From NCBI GenBank assembly GCA_003506735.1, contig DNYS01000294.1:2303-15438 (forward strand): a stretch of 13,136 nt of DNA. Reading direction: 5' to 3'. The notes under the pieces were generated by a model. The model made no database searches. It saw only the letters and a list, made by a program, of their open reading frames with translations, and was not told where the DNA came from. The DNA comes from Nitrospinota bacterium (lineage in GTDB: Bacteria > UBA8248). Of the stretch, positions 12,731 to 13,136 are shown one piece after another; within the stretch, counting starts at the first letter, position 1, and each line of letters opens with the position of its first letter. Made by a program: the position numbers and the translations under genes.

Positions 12731-13136
12731 TCATCGCCTCCCGGCCAGCCGCTTTTGCATGGCCCGGGCTTTTTCCTGGGCGGAGGTGGCCTCACCCCAC
12801 TTCCCGGCGGACTGATACGCGAACGCCAACCGGTTCAAGATCTGAAGGATGCGAATATGGTCGGGACCCAGATTCTTTTCGAGTATGACCAGCGCCCTTT
12901 CGAGGAGCGGCGCCGCTTCGGTGAACTTGCGCTGAGAGAAATAGACCGGGGCCATCTCGTAGAGCGCCGCGGCGTTGTCCGGATGATCGGGCCCCAGCGC
13001 CTTCTCGCGGATGGCAAGAGCCCGCTTGTAGTGCGACTCCGCCTTTTTGAACTGCCGCCGACCCTTGTAGAGCCTTGCCAGGGTTTTGAGACGCCCGGCC
13101 ACCCGGAGATCTTCGGGCCCCAGGGCCTTCTCGCGG
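12731..13136 (-). CDS. Tetratricopeptide repeat protein (kinesin-light-chain type), C-terminal fragment
   Basis: The frame is open to the right edge, so the N-terminus is outside the window; the stop is TGA at 12733-12731. Three visible units of about 42 residues repeat the pattern 'LARLYKGRRQFKKAESHYKR', 'ALAIREKALGPDHPD', 'LYEMAPVYFSQRKFTEAAPL' and 'ALVILEKNLGPDHIR', ending in a final helix pair rich in Lys/Arg. The LGPDHP-type linker is typical of TPR_12/kinesin-light-chain-like bacterial repeats, which form protein-binding superhelices. The edge sequence starts with another 'REKALGPED' linker, so at least one more repeat lies beyond. A GTG at 13102 is not a credible start because it falls inside a repeat. 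Function and localisation cannot be told from this fragment. Confidence 0.88.
   Translation of the reverse strand, partial: REKALGPEDLRVAGRLKTLARLYKGRRQFKKAESHYKRALAIREKALGPDHPDNAAALYEMAPVYFSQRKFTEAAPLLERALVILEKNLGPDHIRILQILNRLAFAYQSAGKWGEATSAQEKARAMQKRLAGRR

Overview
The window is GC-rich bacterial chromosome (clearly above 60 % G+C by eye) with complete metabolic and envelope genes and no phage, plasmid, transposase or CRISPR genes. Two predicted lipoproteins with lipoboxes, one of them an RlpA-type septal lytic transglycosylase, point to a Gram-negative cell. The tungsten/molybdopterin aldehyde oxidoreductase and the B12-dependent mutase suggest an environmental lineage with anaerobic or microaerobic carbon metabolism. 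I cannot place it taxonomically from sequence reading alone.

Region 1 (1-4374, all minus strand) is a probable operon read right to left: ferredoxin/flavodoxin-NADP reductase, a crotonase-fold (enoyl-CoA hydratase/decarboxylase-like) enzyme, the catalytic subunit of a methylmalonyl-CoA-type mutase, and the first 286 codons of an aldehyde:ferredoxin oxidoreductase family enzyme that runs off the left edge. Crotonase and mutase are 16 nt apart. The set combines CoA-ester carbon chemistry with low-potential electron transfer.

Region 2 (4375-7537) holds a lipoprotein alpha/beta hydrolase (minus) and an M20-family dipeptidase (plus). They diverge from a short intergenic region with two good sigma70-like promoters that overlap back to back. 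A roughly 520-bp non-coding stretch follows, with a palindromic intergenic repeat and a run of perfect hairpins.

Region 3 (7538-11358) has a complete YyaL/SPATA20-type thioredoxin-fold protein (plus) converging with an RlpA lipoprotein (minus). Upstream of rlpA on the same strand is an HD-GYP phosphodiesterase gene broken by three separate lesions: an in-frame stop, a frameshifting deletion that removes the GYP motif, and a one-base frameshift. It is best called a pseudogene.

Region 4 (11359-13136) has a 497-bp gap with an orphan rho-independent terminator, an AhpD/carboxymuconolactone-decarboxylase family thiol protein (plus), a repeat-rich intergenic stretch (a 27-bp direct repeat pair and a second, inverted copy of the intergenic repeat), and the C-terminal end of a kinesin-light-chain-type TPR protein entering from the right edge on the minus strand.

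The most notable observations are the FNR-crotonase-mutase-AOR operon, in which mutase and crotonase both carry altered active-site positions, and the decayed HD-GYP gene. I did not find a clearly new defence or mobile system.
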